Shown here in pieces: positions 14,164-19,835 of a stretch of DNA of 23,750 nucleotides (its first letter is position 1; each line of letters opens with the position of its first letter). The stretch covers positions 1-23,750 of IMG/VR virus record IMGVR_UViG_3300020203_000236, one strand, 5' to 3'. The notes under the pieces were generated by a model that saw nothing but the letters and a program-made list of their open reading frames with translations, searched no databases and was not told where the DNA came from. The DNA is from a virus. Position numbers and translations under genes: made by a program.

Positions 14164-14169
14164 CCGGAC

Positions 14170-14373
14170 ATGCCAACCACCGGACTGGACCTTCGCCTAG
14201 AGCGGGTCGCCGCAAGAGTGAAACTGATCGCCCTGGCCGAAGCCATGAAGCGCGATCGACGAACGGTTGCACGATACGAGGGCCTCGCCGTCGTTGATCC
14301 GGGGGTGGTCAACGAGTACCGCGAGTCGCTCGCGACTTTTGGCGATATCGAAACAACGGCAGACGTCGCGTGA
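14170..14373 (+). CDS. Cro-like small DNA-binding protein (67 aa)
   Basis: This short basic protein has a helix-turn-helix-like core: LERVAARVKLIALAEAMKRD then RRTVARYEGL. Its place, divergent from the XRE repressor and first in the rightward early operon, is that of Cro. No Shine-Dalgarno precedes the ATG, and the predicted transcription start coincides with it, which suggests leaderless translation. Its stop overlaps the GTG of the HNH gene. It could instead be an excisionase-like or other small regulator. Confidence 0.7.
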   Translation: MPTTGLDLRLERVAARVKLIALAEAMKRDRRTVARYEGLAVVDPGVVNEYRESLATFGDIETTADVA

Positions 14374-15086
14374 CCAAGATCCCGGCTGGCGATCGACTGC
14401 TACTGGTCGAACGCGTCCGCGGAGGTGAGACATTTGAGTCAGTCGCACGCCACTACGGATGTTCCCGCCAGCGCGTCCAGCAACTCTGGAAGCGGTACGG
14501 GTACGGCGAACGAGTCAGCCACTACCCGGTTGCGTCCTTGGAGCTAGTGCTCAAGTGCCGCTGCGGCGAGCACTACGTGGCCGGTACGTACCCAGTCCAC
14601 GTCAAGACGAGCAGCCATACCGATGGGATGCGCGTTCGCTGGGGTCGTGAGTTCTGGGCGCGCGTTCAGCCCGACTCCGGCGGTTGCTGGATCTGGATGG
14701 GCGCTCGGACTCCCGCGGGCTACGGGAGCGTCGGGACGGGTAAGCGAAGTGGCGTGTCGATCGTCTACGCCCACCGCTTTGCGTATGAGCTGGTCAAGGG
14801 TCAGATCCCTGACGGATTGGTCATCGATCACCTGTGCCGGGTCCCGCCCTGCGTCAACCCGGAGCACCTGGAGGCGGTGACGCACCGCGAGAACGTCCGA
14901 CGCGGTAAGAACGGCGTACTGCGCCACCTGCACGCGCCACGAGCATCGAGAGCCAACCCGGATGGGTGCCTTCGTGGACATCCCTACACGACCACCGCGA
15001 GCGGCCGGCGCTATTGCCGAACTTGCGGCGAGGCGTCGCGTCGACGAATGGTCGCCCGCCGAGCCTCGGAAGAGGCCGTCGCCTGA
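14370..15086 (+). CDS. HNH endonuclease with N-terminal helix-turn-helix
   Basis: Residues 8-45 form a resolvase-type helix-turn-helix (GGETFESVARHYGCSRQRVQ), followed by a Cys pair (C63, C65). The HNH_3-type nuclease core lies at residues 134-180: AHRFAYELVKG, then IDHLCRVPPCVNPEHLEAVT, with D153-H154, the zinc-binding cysteines C156 and C161, N163, H166 and N175. A last metal site (C200-x3-H204, C216, C219) ends the protein. It is likely a metal-dependent DNA nicking or cutting enzyme; such genes are often free-standing homing endonucleases or packaging helpers. The GTG at 14370 overlaps the Cro-like stop. Confidence 0.9.
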   Translation: MTKIPAGDRLLLVERVRGGETFESVARHYGCSRQRVQQLWKRYGYGERVSHYPVASLELVLKCRCGEHYVAGTYPVHVKTSSHTDGMRVRWGREFWARVQPDSGGCWIWMGARTPAGYGSVGTGKRSGVSIVYAHRFAYELVKGQIPDGLVIDHLCRVPPCVNPEHLEAVTHRENVRRGKNGVLRHLHAPRASRANPDGCLRGHPYTTTASGRRYCRTCGEASRRRMVARRASEEAVA

Positions 15087-15247
15087 TGCCGACCTGCCGC
15101 CGTTGTGGCGACCCCTTCGAGCGCATGACCGTCGCGCAGGTCCGCTGCCAGCGCTGCGACCGCGAGCTGGCCGTGCGACCGGCGCCCTGCTGGCTCCCGG
15201 CTTGGCGGGAACGCTCGCTGGCCAAAGACATGACGGGCGTCCGATGA
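15086..15247 (+). CDS. Tiny zinc-ribbon protein (53 aa)
   Basis: The ATG shares one base with the HNH stop (TGATG). Two CxxC knuckles, C4/C7 (CRRC) and C21/C24 (CQRC), form a zinc ribbon with a 13-residue loop; the tail is basic and Trp-containing (CWLPAWRERSL). The stop overlaps the next ATG. Function is unknown; similar small ribbons in phages bind nucleic acid or host proteins. Confidence 0.6.
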   Translation: MPTCRRCGDPFERMTVAQVRCQRCDRELAVRPAPCWLPAWRERSLAKDMTGVR

Positions 15248-15357
15248 CCCGCGACGACTGGACGCTTCTGCTCCGCTCGCTGCCCGCCGCCGCGCTCCTG
15301 CTCGTGGCCCTGTGGACGTTCTGCGCGTGGCTCTTCGCGATCGGCGGGCCGGCGTGA
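15244..15357 (+). CDS. Single-span membrane peptide (37 aa)
   Basis: MTRDDWTLLLRSLPAAALLL starts a peptide whose remainder (VALWTFCAWLFAIGG) is one membrane segment of about 20-22 residues with a short charged N-terminus. It overlaps both neighbours by four bases (ATGA, GTGA), which is the main support for such a short gene. It could be a small inner-membrane effector; a holin-type role cannot be claimed from one span and the early position. Confidence 0.5.
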   Translation: MTRDDWTLLLRSLPAAALLLVALWTFCAWLFAIGGPA

Positions 15358-15449
15358 CCCGCCGCATCGGCGTCCTGCTCTGCGTCGTGTTCGGCCACAA
15401 GGTGCCGTGGGGCGTTTGCCCGCGATGTCAGCGGCGAGCGCTCGGATGA
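15354..15449 (+). CDS. Very short Cys-containing peptide (31 aa)
   Basis: The GTG at 15354 overlaps the previous stop, and its TGA overlaps the next ATG at 15446. The peptide (LLCVVFGHKVPWGVCPRCQR) has a His and a CxxC pair, possibly half of a metal site. Support comes only from the unbroken overlap chain and composition. Confidence 0.4.
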   Translation: MTRRIGVLLCVVFGHKVPWGVCPRCQRRALG

Positions 15450-15688
15450 GCTTCCAGCTGGGGCCGTGCGCCATCAAGGGCTGCACCCGGATTCACGGAG
15501 TCGTGAGCGTTCCGGCTTCCCGGCGGCGGCTGGATCCTGACTTGGCCCGGGTGCCTGGGGGCGACCTGGTGAGCCGAGACGCGGATCCAGCCCCGGCCGA
15601 GGCGCCGGTACCGCCTTCGCGCCGTCTGCCGGGCGGCCCCCCTCCCGTCGGCGGCGCGACATCTACGTCAGGCGCCGGGGGCGGCTGA
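15446..15688 (+). CDS. Small protein with Pro/Gly-rich tail (80 aa)
   Basis: The ATG overlaps the stop of the 31-aa ORF. The first 18 residues contain C8, C13 and H17 (CAIKGCTRIHG), a possible metal half-site; the rest (PAPAEAPVPPSRRLPGGPPP) is disordered and Pro/Gly-rich. The 3' half may be coding only by default of GC-rich sequence. It ends seven bases before a long hairpin that separates this group from the next gene. Confidence 0.4.
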   Translation: MSFQLGPCAIKGCTRIHGVVSVPASRRRLDPDLARVPGGDLVSRDADPAPAEAPVPPSRRLPGGPPPVGGATSTSGAGGG

Positions 15689-15695
15689 CCGACGC

Positions 15696-15727
15696 GGCCC
15701 CGGCGGCGTAGCCCGTCCGCCGGGGCC
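15696..15727 (+). terminator. Long perfect GC hairpin without T tract
   Basis: GGCCCCGGCGG (15696-15706) and CCGCCGGGGCC (15717-15727) form a perfect 11-bp stem with a 10-base loop, directly after a stop codon at 15688. No T run follows, so it may be a Rho-assisted terminator, an attenuator, or an mRNA end-protecting structure inside the early operon. Confidence 0.5.
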
Positions 15728-15735
15728 AGCAACCA

Positions 15736-15765
15736 AACGGGCTAACGGGCTAGGAGAACGGGCTA
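15736..15765 (+). repeat. Three copies of AACGGGCTA in a gene leader
   Basis: AACGGGCTA occurs at 15736-15744, 15744-15752 and 15757-15765; the last copy runs into the ATG at 15765. AGGAG, the ribosome binding site (15752-15756), lies between copies two and three. A bound protein or RNA structure here could control translation of the next gene. Confidence 0.6.
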
Positions 15766-16040
15766 TGACGACAGAGACGACGACCCCGACGACGACCGCG
15801 GTGGCGCTCGGCGCGGCATGGGCTGAGGCTGAGGCCGCGTTGCCAGAGGGATGGGCCATTCTGTCGCTCCGCTCCTTCGACGTCGTCCTGCCCGCCAGAA
15901 TTGCCTGGTTCGCCGCGGCCGACGCACCCGGCCTTGTCGGCCGACCGTGGCACGAGCGGCATGTGCGCGCCCACGGCTCCACCCCTGCGGAAGCCATGCT
16001 CGCGCTCGCCGCCGCGCTCCGCGACGTGGCCGTCCGATGA
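15765..16040 (+). CDS. Hypothetical protein (91 aa)
   Basis: This is an Ala-rich protein with a Thr-rich N-terminus (MTTETTTPTTTAVALG), then AAWAEAEAALPEGWAILSLR, a strand-rich middle and a C-terminal helix (TPAEAMLALAAALRDVAV). That pattern (GWxI followed by strands and a final helix) is like small phage proteins that accompany host-takeover genes, but no family is recognised. It has an AGGAG site eight bases before the start, after the only real intergenic gap in this part of the operon, so it probably starts a translational unit. Confidence 0.65.
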   Translation: MTTETTTPTTTAVALGAAWAEAEAALPEGWAILSLRSFDVVLPARIAWFAAADAPGLVGRPWHERHVRAHGSTPAEAMLALAAALRDVAVR

Positions 16041-16291
16041 CCCGCGATCCCGGCATCCTGGAACGAGCGCACGCACGGGCGCAGCGCCGCCTTCGGACGA
16101 TGGTCGCGGTCCGCGCGTACCCGGACCCCGCTGCCCCTGAGACGCGCCTGTACGTCGAGTCCGAGCGGCTGGTGGACGCGCTGCTCACGGAGCTTCGCTG
16201 GGAGACACAGGCCGAGTGGGCTGAGTACGTGGCGGTCGAGGACGAATGGGCCGGTGACCACTACGTATATCCGGCCGGGGTCGGGCGATGA
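16037..16291 (+). CDS. Hypothetical protein (84 aa)
   Basis: Not recognised. The ATG overlaps the previous stop by four bases. The N-terminus is helical and basic (ILERAHARAQRRLRTMVAVR), the C-terminus acidic and aromatic (WETQAEWAEYVAVEDEWAGD). The 17 bases at its start junction (16031-16047) are identical to those at the start of the 37-aa membrane peptide (15238-15254). Confidence 0.6.
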   Translation: MTRDPGILERAHARAQRRLRTMVAVRAYPDPAAPETRLYVESERLVDALLTELRWETQAEWAEYVAVEDEWAGDHYVYPAGVGR

Positions 16292-16563
16292 CCGCCCTCT
16301 ACCTCACCGACCCCGACCTCGCCCGCGACACGGCGGAAGCCGCGCTGGCGTGTCCCTCGTGCGGGCACCCCGAACCTGCGCGCCTCGGCCCGGATGGCAC
16401 CGGCCGCGATGGCTGCTCCGAATGCCTCGCCTATGACCGCTGCTACGTGTGCAAGAGGTGGACGGGTCTGGAGTGGGGCGCCTACGTCTGGGGCGCGATG
16501 GGCGGCGGCGGGGGCCGGGTGGCTGTCTGCGAGCGGTGCCATGAGCGCGGGGACGGCTCCTGA
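16288..16563 (+). CDS. Zinc-knuckle protein with four CxxC motifs (91 aa)
   Basis: Eight cysteines lie in four CxxC pairs: C22/C25 (CPSC), C43/C46 (CSEC), C52/C55 (CYVC) and C81/C84 (CERC). This can bind two zinc ions in ribbon or RING-like order. Between the last pairs is an aromatic and Gly-rich stretch (WTGLEWGAYVWGAMGGGGG). It overlaps both neighbours. Function is unknown; protein or nucleic-acid binding is likely. Confidence 0.65.
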   Translation: MTALYLTDPDLARDTAEAALACPSCGHPEPARLGPDGTGRDGCSECLAYDRCYVCKRWTGLEWGAYVWGAMGGGGGRVAVCERCHERGDGS

Positions 16564-16982
16564 TGTCGGCCCTCCGCCTGAGCCAACCAGGCCAAGCCAC
16601 CCGCCTCGTCATCGAGGTCGACCCGTACTGGGCCCTCACGCCGCGAACGCGCGACATCATCGAGCGCCTGCGCGGCCACAACGGCAACCGATCGCGGACA
16701 GCGCGTGACCTCGGCATCATGGTCCAGACGGTGCAGCGCGCGGCGCGCCTCGGCCTCGCTGCCGGTGTCCGCGTGCCACCTGCCGCCAAGGGTGGCGCTG
16801 GGCGCGGGCCTGACCTGCGACCGCGCAAGGGCAAGCCCGAGCCGTGTCGCGGCACCCTGACGCGCCACGGTGGGCCGTGTGGGCGCGGCTTCGGGCACGT
16901 CGGCGGGCATCGCTCGCCAGCGTCCGTGGTGTGGGAGCGGCGGGCACAGTCGCGCTATGAGCGGACGGGTGTGCGGTCGTGA
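16563..16982 (+). CDS. Helix-turn-helix protein with C-terminal CCHH finger (139 aa)
   Basis: Residues 26-65 hold a likely helix-turn-helix (TPRTRDIIERLRGHNGNRS, then ARDLGIMVQTVQRAARLGL), as in sigma-70 region 4 or transposase-type readers. A basic Gly-rich linker follows, then C95-x10-C106-x5-H112-x3-H116, a small finger also present in the Bet protein and in the ORF at 19470. It is coupled to upstream and downstream genes by overlapping starts. It is probably a DNA-binding regulator placed just before the recombination genes. Confidence 0.65.
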   Translation: MSALRLSQPGQATRLVIEVDPYWALTPRTRDIIERLRGHNGNRSRTARDLGIMVQTVQRAARLGLAAGVRVPPAAKGGAGRGPDLRPRKGKPEPCRGTLTRHGGPCGRGFGHVGGHRSPASVVWERRAQSRYERTGVRS

Positions 16983-17968
16983 GCGCGGGGATGCGGGCTC
17001 CAGAGCGGCTGTCGGTCCGTCAAGGCACGGACGAATGGCTCGCCATGCGGAAGACCGGCATCGGATCGTCCGACGCGCCAGTCATCGCCGGGGAGGTTGG
17101 GTCGGTCCTGGAATTGTGGGCCGAGAAGTCCGGTCTCGTGGAAAGGGACCCACCCGACGAGGCCACGGCTCGCCTGTTCGAGTGGGGCCACCGCCTGGAG
17201 CCCGTCGTGGCGGATTGGTACGCCGATGCCACCGGCCGCCAGCTACAGCGAGTCAATCAGATGCTCGCGCACCCCGACGTGCCGTACGCGTTCGCCTCGC
17301 TGGACCGGAAGGTGGTCGGCGAGCGACGCATCGTCGAGATCAAGACGACGCGCTTCGGATGGGCAGGCGGGGAGGACGTGCCGGGTCGGGTCCAGTGCCA
17401 GGTCCAGCATCAGCTATGGGTCACGGGCTACGACGTGGCCGACGTGGCGGTCCTGACCGGCGGCAGTGAACCGAAGGTCTACGAGATCGCCCGCGACGAC
17501 GCGTTCATTGCCGACCTCGCTTTCCTCGAAGCCGAGTTCTGGGGCTGGGTCCAGTCGGGCACCCGACCGCCCGTCGATGGCTCGGAGAATGCCCGCCGCG
17601 TCCTGTCCAAGCTCCACCCACGGAACGACGGGACGTTGATTCCGACCACGCCCGACCTCGATGCCGTCGTGACCGATTGGCTGACCGCCAAGGCCGCCGT
17701 GAAGGAAGCCGAGGCGACCGAGGGGACGTTGGCGAACACCATCCGCGCCCTGATCGGTGATGCAGACGGCATCGAAGGACGCGTGACGTGGCGCAAGAAC
17801 GCCGACACGAGCCGAGTCAACTGGCCGGCCGTCGCCAAGGCATACCGGGTCCTGCTAGATGAGGAGTACGGCCACACCCGTTGCGAAGACCTCGACGCCG
17901 TCGAGTCCATCCATTCAACCACCGTCGAGGGACCGCGCGTCCTTCGACCTGTTGGAGGCAAGCAATGA
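16979..17968 (+). CDS. YqaJ-type phage recombination exonuclease (329 aa)
   Basis: This lambda-exonuclease-like PD-(D/E)XK nuclease degrades one strand of double-stranded ends to give 3' single strands for the annealing protein next door. Visible family signs: RQGTDEWLAMRKTGIGSSDA (residues 14-33), EWGHRLEPVVADWY (E68, E74), and the catalytic core D109 (FASLDRK) with E120-x-K122 (IVEIKTT), then QVQHQLWVTG (Q144). The C-terminal ~110 residues are a helical extension. The GTG start overlaps the upstream stop; its own stop overlaps the Bet ATG. Confidence 0.92.
   Translation: MSAGMRAPERLSVRQGTDEWLAMRKTGIGSSDAPVIAGEVGSVLELWAEKSGLVERDPPDEATARLFEWGHRLEPVVADWYADATGRQLQRVNQMLAHPDVPYAFASLDRKVVGERRIVEIKTTRFGWAGGEDVPGRVQCQVQHQLWVTGYDVADVAVLTGGSEPKVYEIARDDAFIADLAFLEAEFWGWVQSGTRPPVDGSENARRVLSKLHPRNDGTLIPTTPDLDAVVTDWLTAKAAVKEAEATEGTLANTIRALIGDADGIEGRVTWRKNADTSRVNWPAVAKAYRVLLDEEYGHTRCEDLDAVESIHSTTVEGPRVLRPVGGKQ
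17954..17958 (+). promoter_or_regulatory. Shine-Dalgarno for the Bet-like gene
   Basis: GGAGG lies six bases before the ATG at 17965 and inside the end of the exonuclease gene. It decides this start over an in-frame upstream one at 17881. Confidence 0.7.
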
Positions 17969-18888
17969 CCGAAGAGTTCGCGCTCACCACCACGGATTCC
18001 ATCGACCCCGACATCAGCGCCGCGATGACCGTCTACGAACGGCTCCAGCCGTTGCAGGACGCGCTCGGGCTGTCCAAGCTGACCGTTCAGGAGATGCAGC
18101 TGTTCGCGATGGTCGCCCACCACACCGGGCTGGATCCGTTCACGAAGCAGATCTACGCCATCAAGCGCAACGGCAAGGTCAACCACCAGACGGGCATCGA
18201 CGGCTACCGCTCGACGGCCGAGCGAACGGGCCAGTACCGCGGATCGGATGCGCCCGAGTTCGAGGCGTGCGAATGCGGAGACAGCGGCTCGCCGACGCCT
18301 CACCCGCGCATCGCCCGCGTCACGGTCTACCGCGCCTATCCGGACGGCATCCGGCCCCAGGTCGGCGACGCGCGCTGGCACGAACTGAAGCCAAAGCACA
18401 CGAAGGGCGAATACAGCTACGCCGACGATATGTGGTGGCAGATGCCTGAGAACCAGCTTGCCAAGTGCGCCGAGGCCAACGGGCTGCGCAAGGCGTTTCC
18501 GCGGGTCCTCGGTGGCGTCTACATCTCCGACGAGATGGAACAGGCCGGGCCACCGGAGAATGCTCCCTTGGTCGCTGCCGCTGCCCAGCCGACCGCTCGC
18601 GAACGGATCGCGGCACGACGCCAAGCGTTGGAGGTCACGGAGCCACAGGAAGCCGCCACGGTCGCGCCAGAAGCCACGGAGACGCCCGCAGAGGCACAGG
18701 ACACCGGTACGGGGCCGGTCGACGTACAGGCGGCTGCTGAGGCCATCTTCCGAGAGGATGCCCTGTGCGGCTGGCGAGTCGAGACGAAGGTGGGCCTCGT
18801 CGATTGCACCCTCGCGGAGATGCACGAGGGACAGCATTCCTGGCACGACGCCGCCATCAAGGACGGCGGCAAGGTCGTCCGCCCATGA
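17965..18888 (+). CDS. Single-strand annealing protein, Bet/RecT family, with C-terminal finger
   Basis: The protein has 307 aa, and residues ~35-185 carry the Bet signature: GLDPFTKQIYAIKRNGKVNH (residues 55-74), QTGIDGYRSTAERTGQYRG, later WWQMPENQLAKCAEANGLRK (157-176) and AFPRVLGGVYISDEM. It binds the single strands made by the upstream exonuclease and anneals them to homologous DNA. After a Pro/Ala/Glu-rich linker (about 200-260) comes an extra C268-x12-C281-x5-H287-x3-H291 element, not part of the core family. The gene overlaps both neighbours. Confidence 0.92.
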   Translation: MTEEFALTTTDSIDPDISAAMTVYERLQPLQDALGLSKLTVQEMQLFAMVAHHTGLDPFTKQIYAIKRNGKVNHQTGIDGYRSTAERTGQYRGSDAPEFEACECGDSGSPTPHPRIARVTVYRAYPDGIRPQVGDARWHELKPKHTKGEYSYADDMWWQMPENQLAKCAEANGLRKAFPRVLGGVYISDEMEQAGPPENAPLVAAAAQPTARERIAARRQALEVTEPQEAATVAPEATETPAEAQDTGTGPVDVQAAAEAIFREDALCGWRVETKVGLVDCTLAEMHEGQHSWHDAAIKDGGKVVRP

Positions 18889-19175
18889 AGGCCACCGACG
18901 CCCTGCGGATCGCGCTTGTTCGCATCCCGCCCCCGGCTGACTTCGATGCGTACCACGCGGCGGTGATGGCGTCTCTCGACGAACAGGGCTACCTCATCCT
19001 CGCCCGCGACGCCTACGAACTGCTGGCCAAGGTAGCCGAGTCCGCGTTGGTGCCGACCGGCGAGCATCGCCTTATCAACGGCTACTGCCCGGACTGTCAG
19101 GGCGGATGCATGTTGGGCTTCGGCGCTGAGGAAGTGCAGTACGTCGAACCGTCGCCGATTGAGCCGAAGCCATGA
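18885..19175 (+). CDS. Small protein with Cys cluster (96 aa)
   Basis: The ATG overlaps the Bet stop. The first 60 residues are helical (DALRIALVRIPPPADFDAYH, AVMASLDEQGYLILARDAYE); a Cys cluster follows (C68, C71, C75: CPDCQGGC), then an acidic Pro-rich end. It is not recognised as a family. The position next to Bet suggests a recombination or replication accessory role, which is only inference. The longer in-frame start at 18765 would lie inside the Bet gene. Confidence 0.6.
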   Translation: MKATDALRIALVRIPPPADFDAYHAAVMASLDEQGYLILARDAYELLAKVAESALVPTGEHRLINGYCPDCQGGCMLGFGAEEVQYVEPSPIEPKP

Positions 19176-19453
19176 AAGCTGGCCTCTGGGAAGCCGTGAT
19201 GCTCAGAGACGGCGGATGTGTCCTGCACCACCTGGAGCCCGGCCACGTCTGCCGGACCGTCTGGGGAACCGAGCATCCGTGGGACGCAATCGACATGCTC
19301 ACGACGGAACACGTGAAGTCGGACCTCCGCATGGGCGTCCGGGCGTCCGACGACATGGGCTTCCTCGTTGCCCTGTGTGGAGCCGCCAATAACCGACCGC
19401 CGACGAAGGTGCAGCGCGGCCTCTTCCGTGAGTACCTAGCGATGACGGCATGA
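19172..19453 (+). CDS. HNH-like nuclease-fold protein (93 aa)
   Basis: Begins MKAGLWEAVMLRDGGCVLHH with C16 and C27 (CRTVWG), then LTTEHVKSDLRMGVRASDDM, where E46-H47 matches the first His of small actinophage HNH-like proteins, and LVALCG (C69). Relatives usually carry one or two His after this Cys; here the stretch reads AANNRPPTKVQRGLFREYLA, with N73-N74 but no His. So the fold looks right, but the active site may be altered. It overlaps the upstream stop (ATGA). The distance of 16 bases to the next start is one of the few gaps here. Confidence 0.65.
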   Translation: MKAGLWEAVMLRDGGCVLHHLEPGHVCRTVWGTEHPWDAIDMLTTEHVKSDLRMGVRASDDMGFLVALCGAANNRPPTKVQRGLFREYLAMTA

Positions 19454-19469
19454 GCGCCGAGCGTAACCT

Positions 19470-19835
19470 GTGATCCGCCTCCCTGGCCTCTGCATCGTCT
19501 GCCGTGAGCCTGTCGTCTGGACAGGCCAACACTGGAAGGCCGCGATCAATCTGGAGCGGACCCACATCTGTCCTGAGGATCGCGCGGTGTGCGGCGCGTG
19601 GATGGTCCGTGTCAAGGAACGCTGCGCACGTCGGCCCCGACACGGCACCCCGCACCGGACGGCCTACGCGCTGGCGAACGCTCGGCGGATGCGCGGATGT
19701 GAAGTACCTCGCGCGAGGTATAATCCGGGTGTCGGTAGTAGCGACGAATCGAATACCATCGCGGACGGCGCCCGTCTCTCGGCTACTACCCGATTGGCGG
19801 GCGTCATCGCGTCTATCGAGGTAGTAGCTCGATGA
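19470..19835 (+). CDS. Zinc-finger protein (121 aa)
   Basis: The GTG at 19470 gives MIRLPGLCIVCREPVVWTGQ with C8/C11, then C34, and the finger C41-x10-C52-x5-H58-x3-H62, the same pattern as in the ORF at 16563 and at the end of Bet. After about residue 80 the sequence (GVGSSDESNTIADGARLSAT) is low in recognisable structure and overlies a promoter-like TATAAT and three GGTAGTAGC elements. The stop overlaps the next ATG, which supports the full length. Function is unknown; DNA binding is likely. Confidence 0.6.
   Translation: MIRLPGLCIVCREPVVWTGQHWKAAINLERTHICPEDRAVCGAWMVRVKERCARRPRHGTPHRTAYALANARRMRGCEVPRARYNPGVGSSDESNTIADGARLSATTRLAGVIASIEVVAR
19719..19724 (+). promoter_or_regulatory. TATAAT -10 element, candidate internal early promoter
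   Basis: A perfect TATAAT is rare in such GC-rich DNA. It lies inside the end of the zinc-finger gene and about 107 bases before the replication gene start. The -35 region is poor (GATGTG at 19696-19701 with 17-base spacing). A start point near 19731 would put the first GGTAGTAGC right at +4. Confidence 0.45.
19734..19828. repeat. Three GGTAGTAGC elements, the middle one inverted
   Basis: GGTAGTAGC occurs at 19734-19742 and 19820-19828, and its inverse GCTACTACC at 19782-19790. All are within 100 bases before the start of the replication-organizer-like gene at 19832 and after the TATAAT element. They could be operators, or RNA stems: the middle copy can pair with either outer one. Confidence 0.55.

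Noticed and set aside
15244-15357. Calling the 37-aa membrane peptide a holin
   Set aside because: It has a single span, lies in the early region and has no endolysin next to it; not enough for a lysis assignment.
17479-18846. Long minus-strand open frame (455 codons) opposite the exonuclease and Bet genes
   Set aside because: It lies fully opposite two clear recombination genes, its translation is Arg/Asp/Val-rich without motifs, and open antisense frames of this kind are expected in GC-rich coding DNA.
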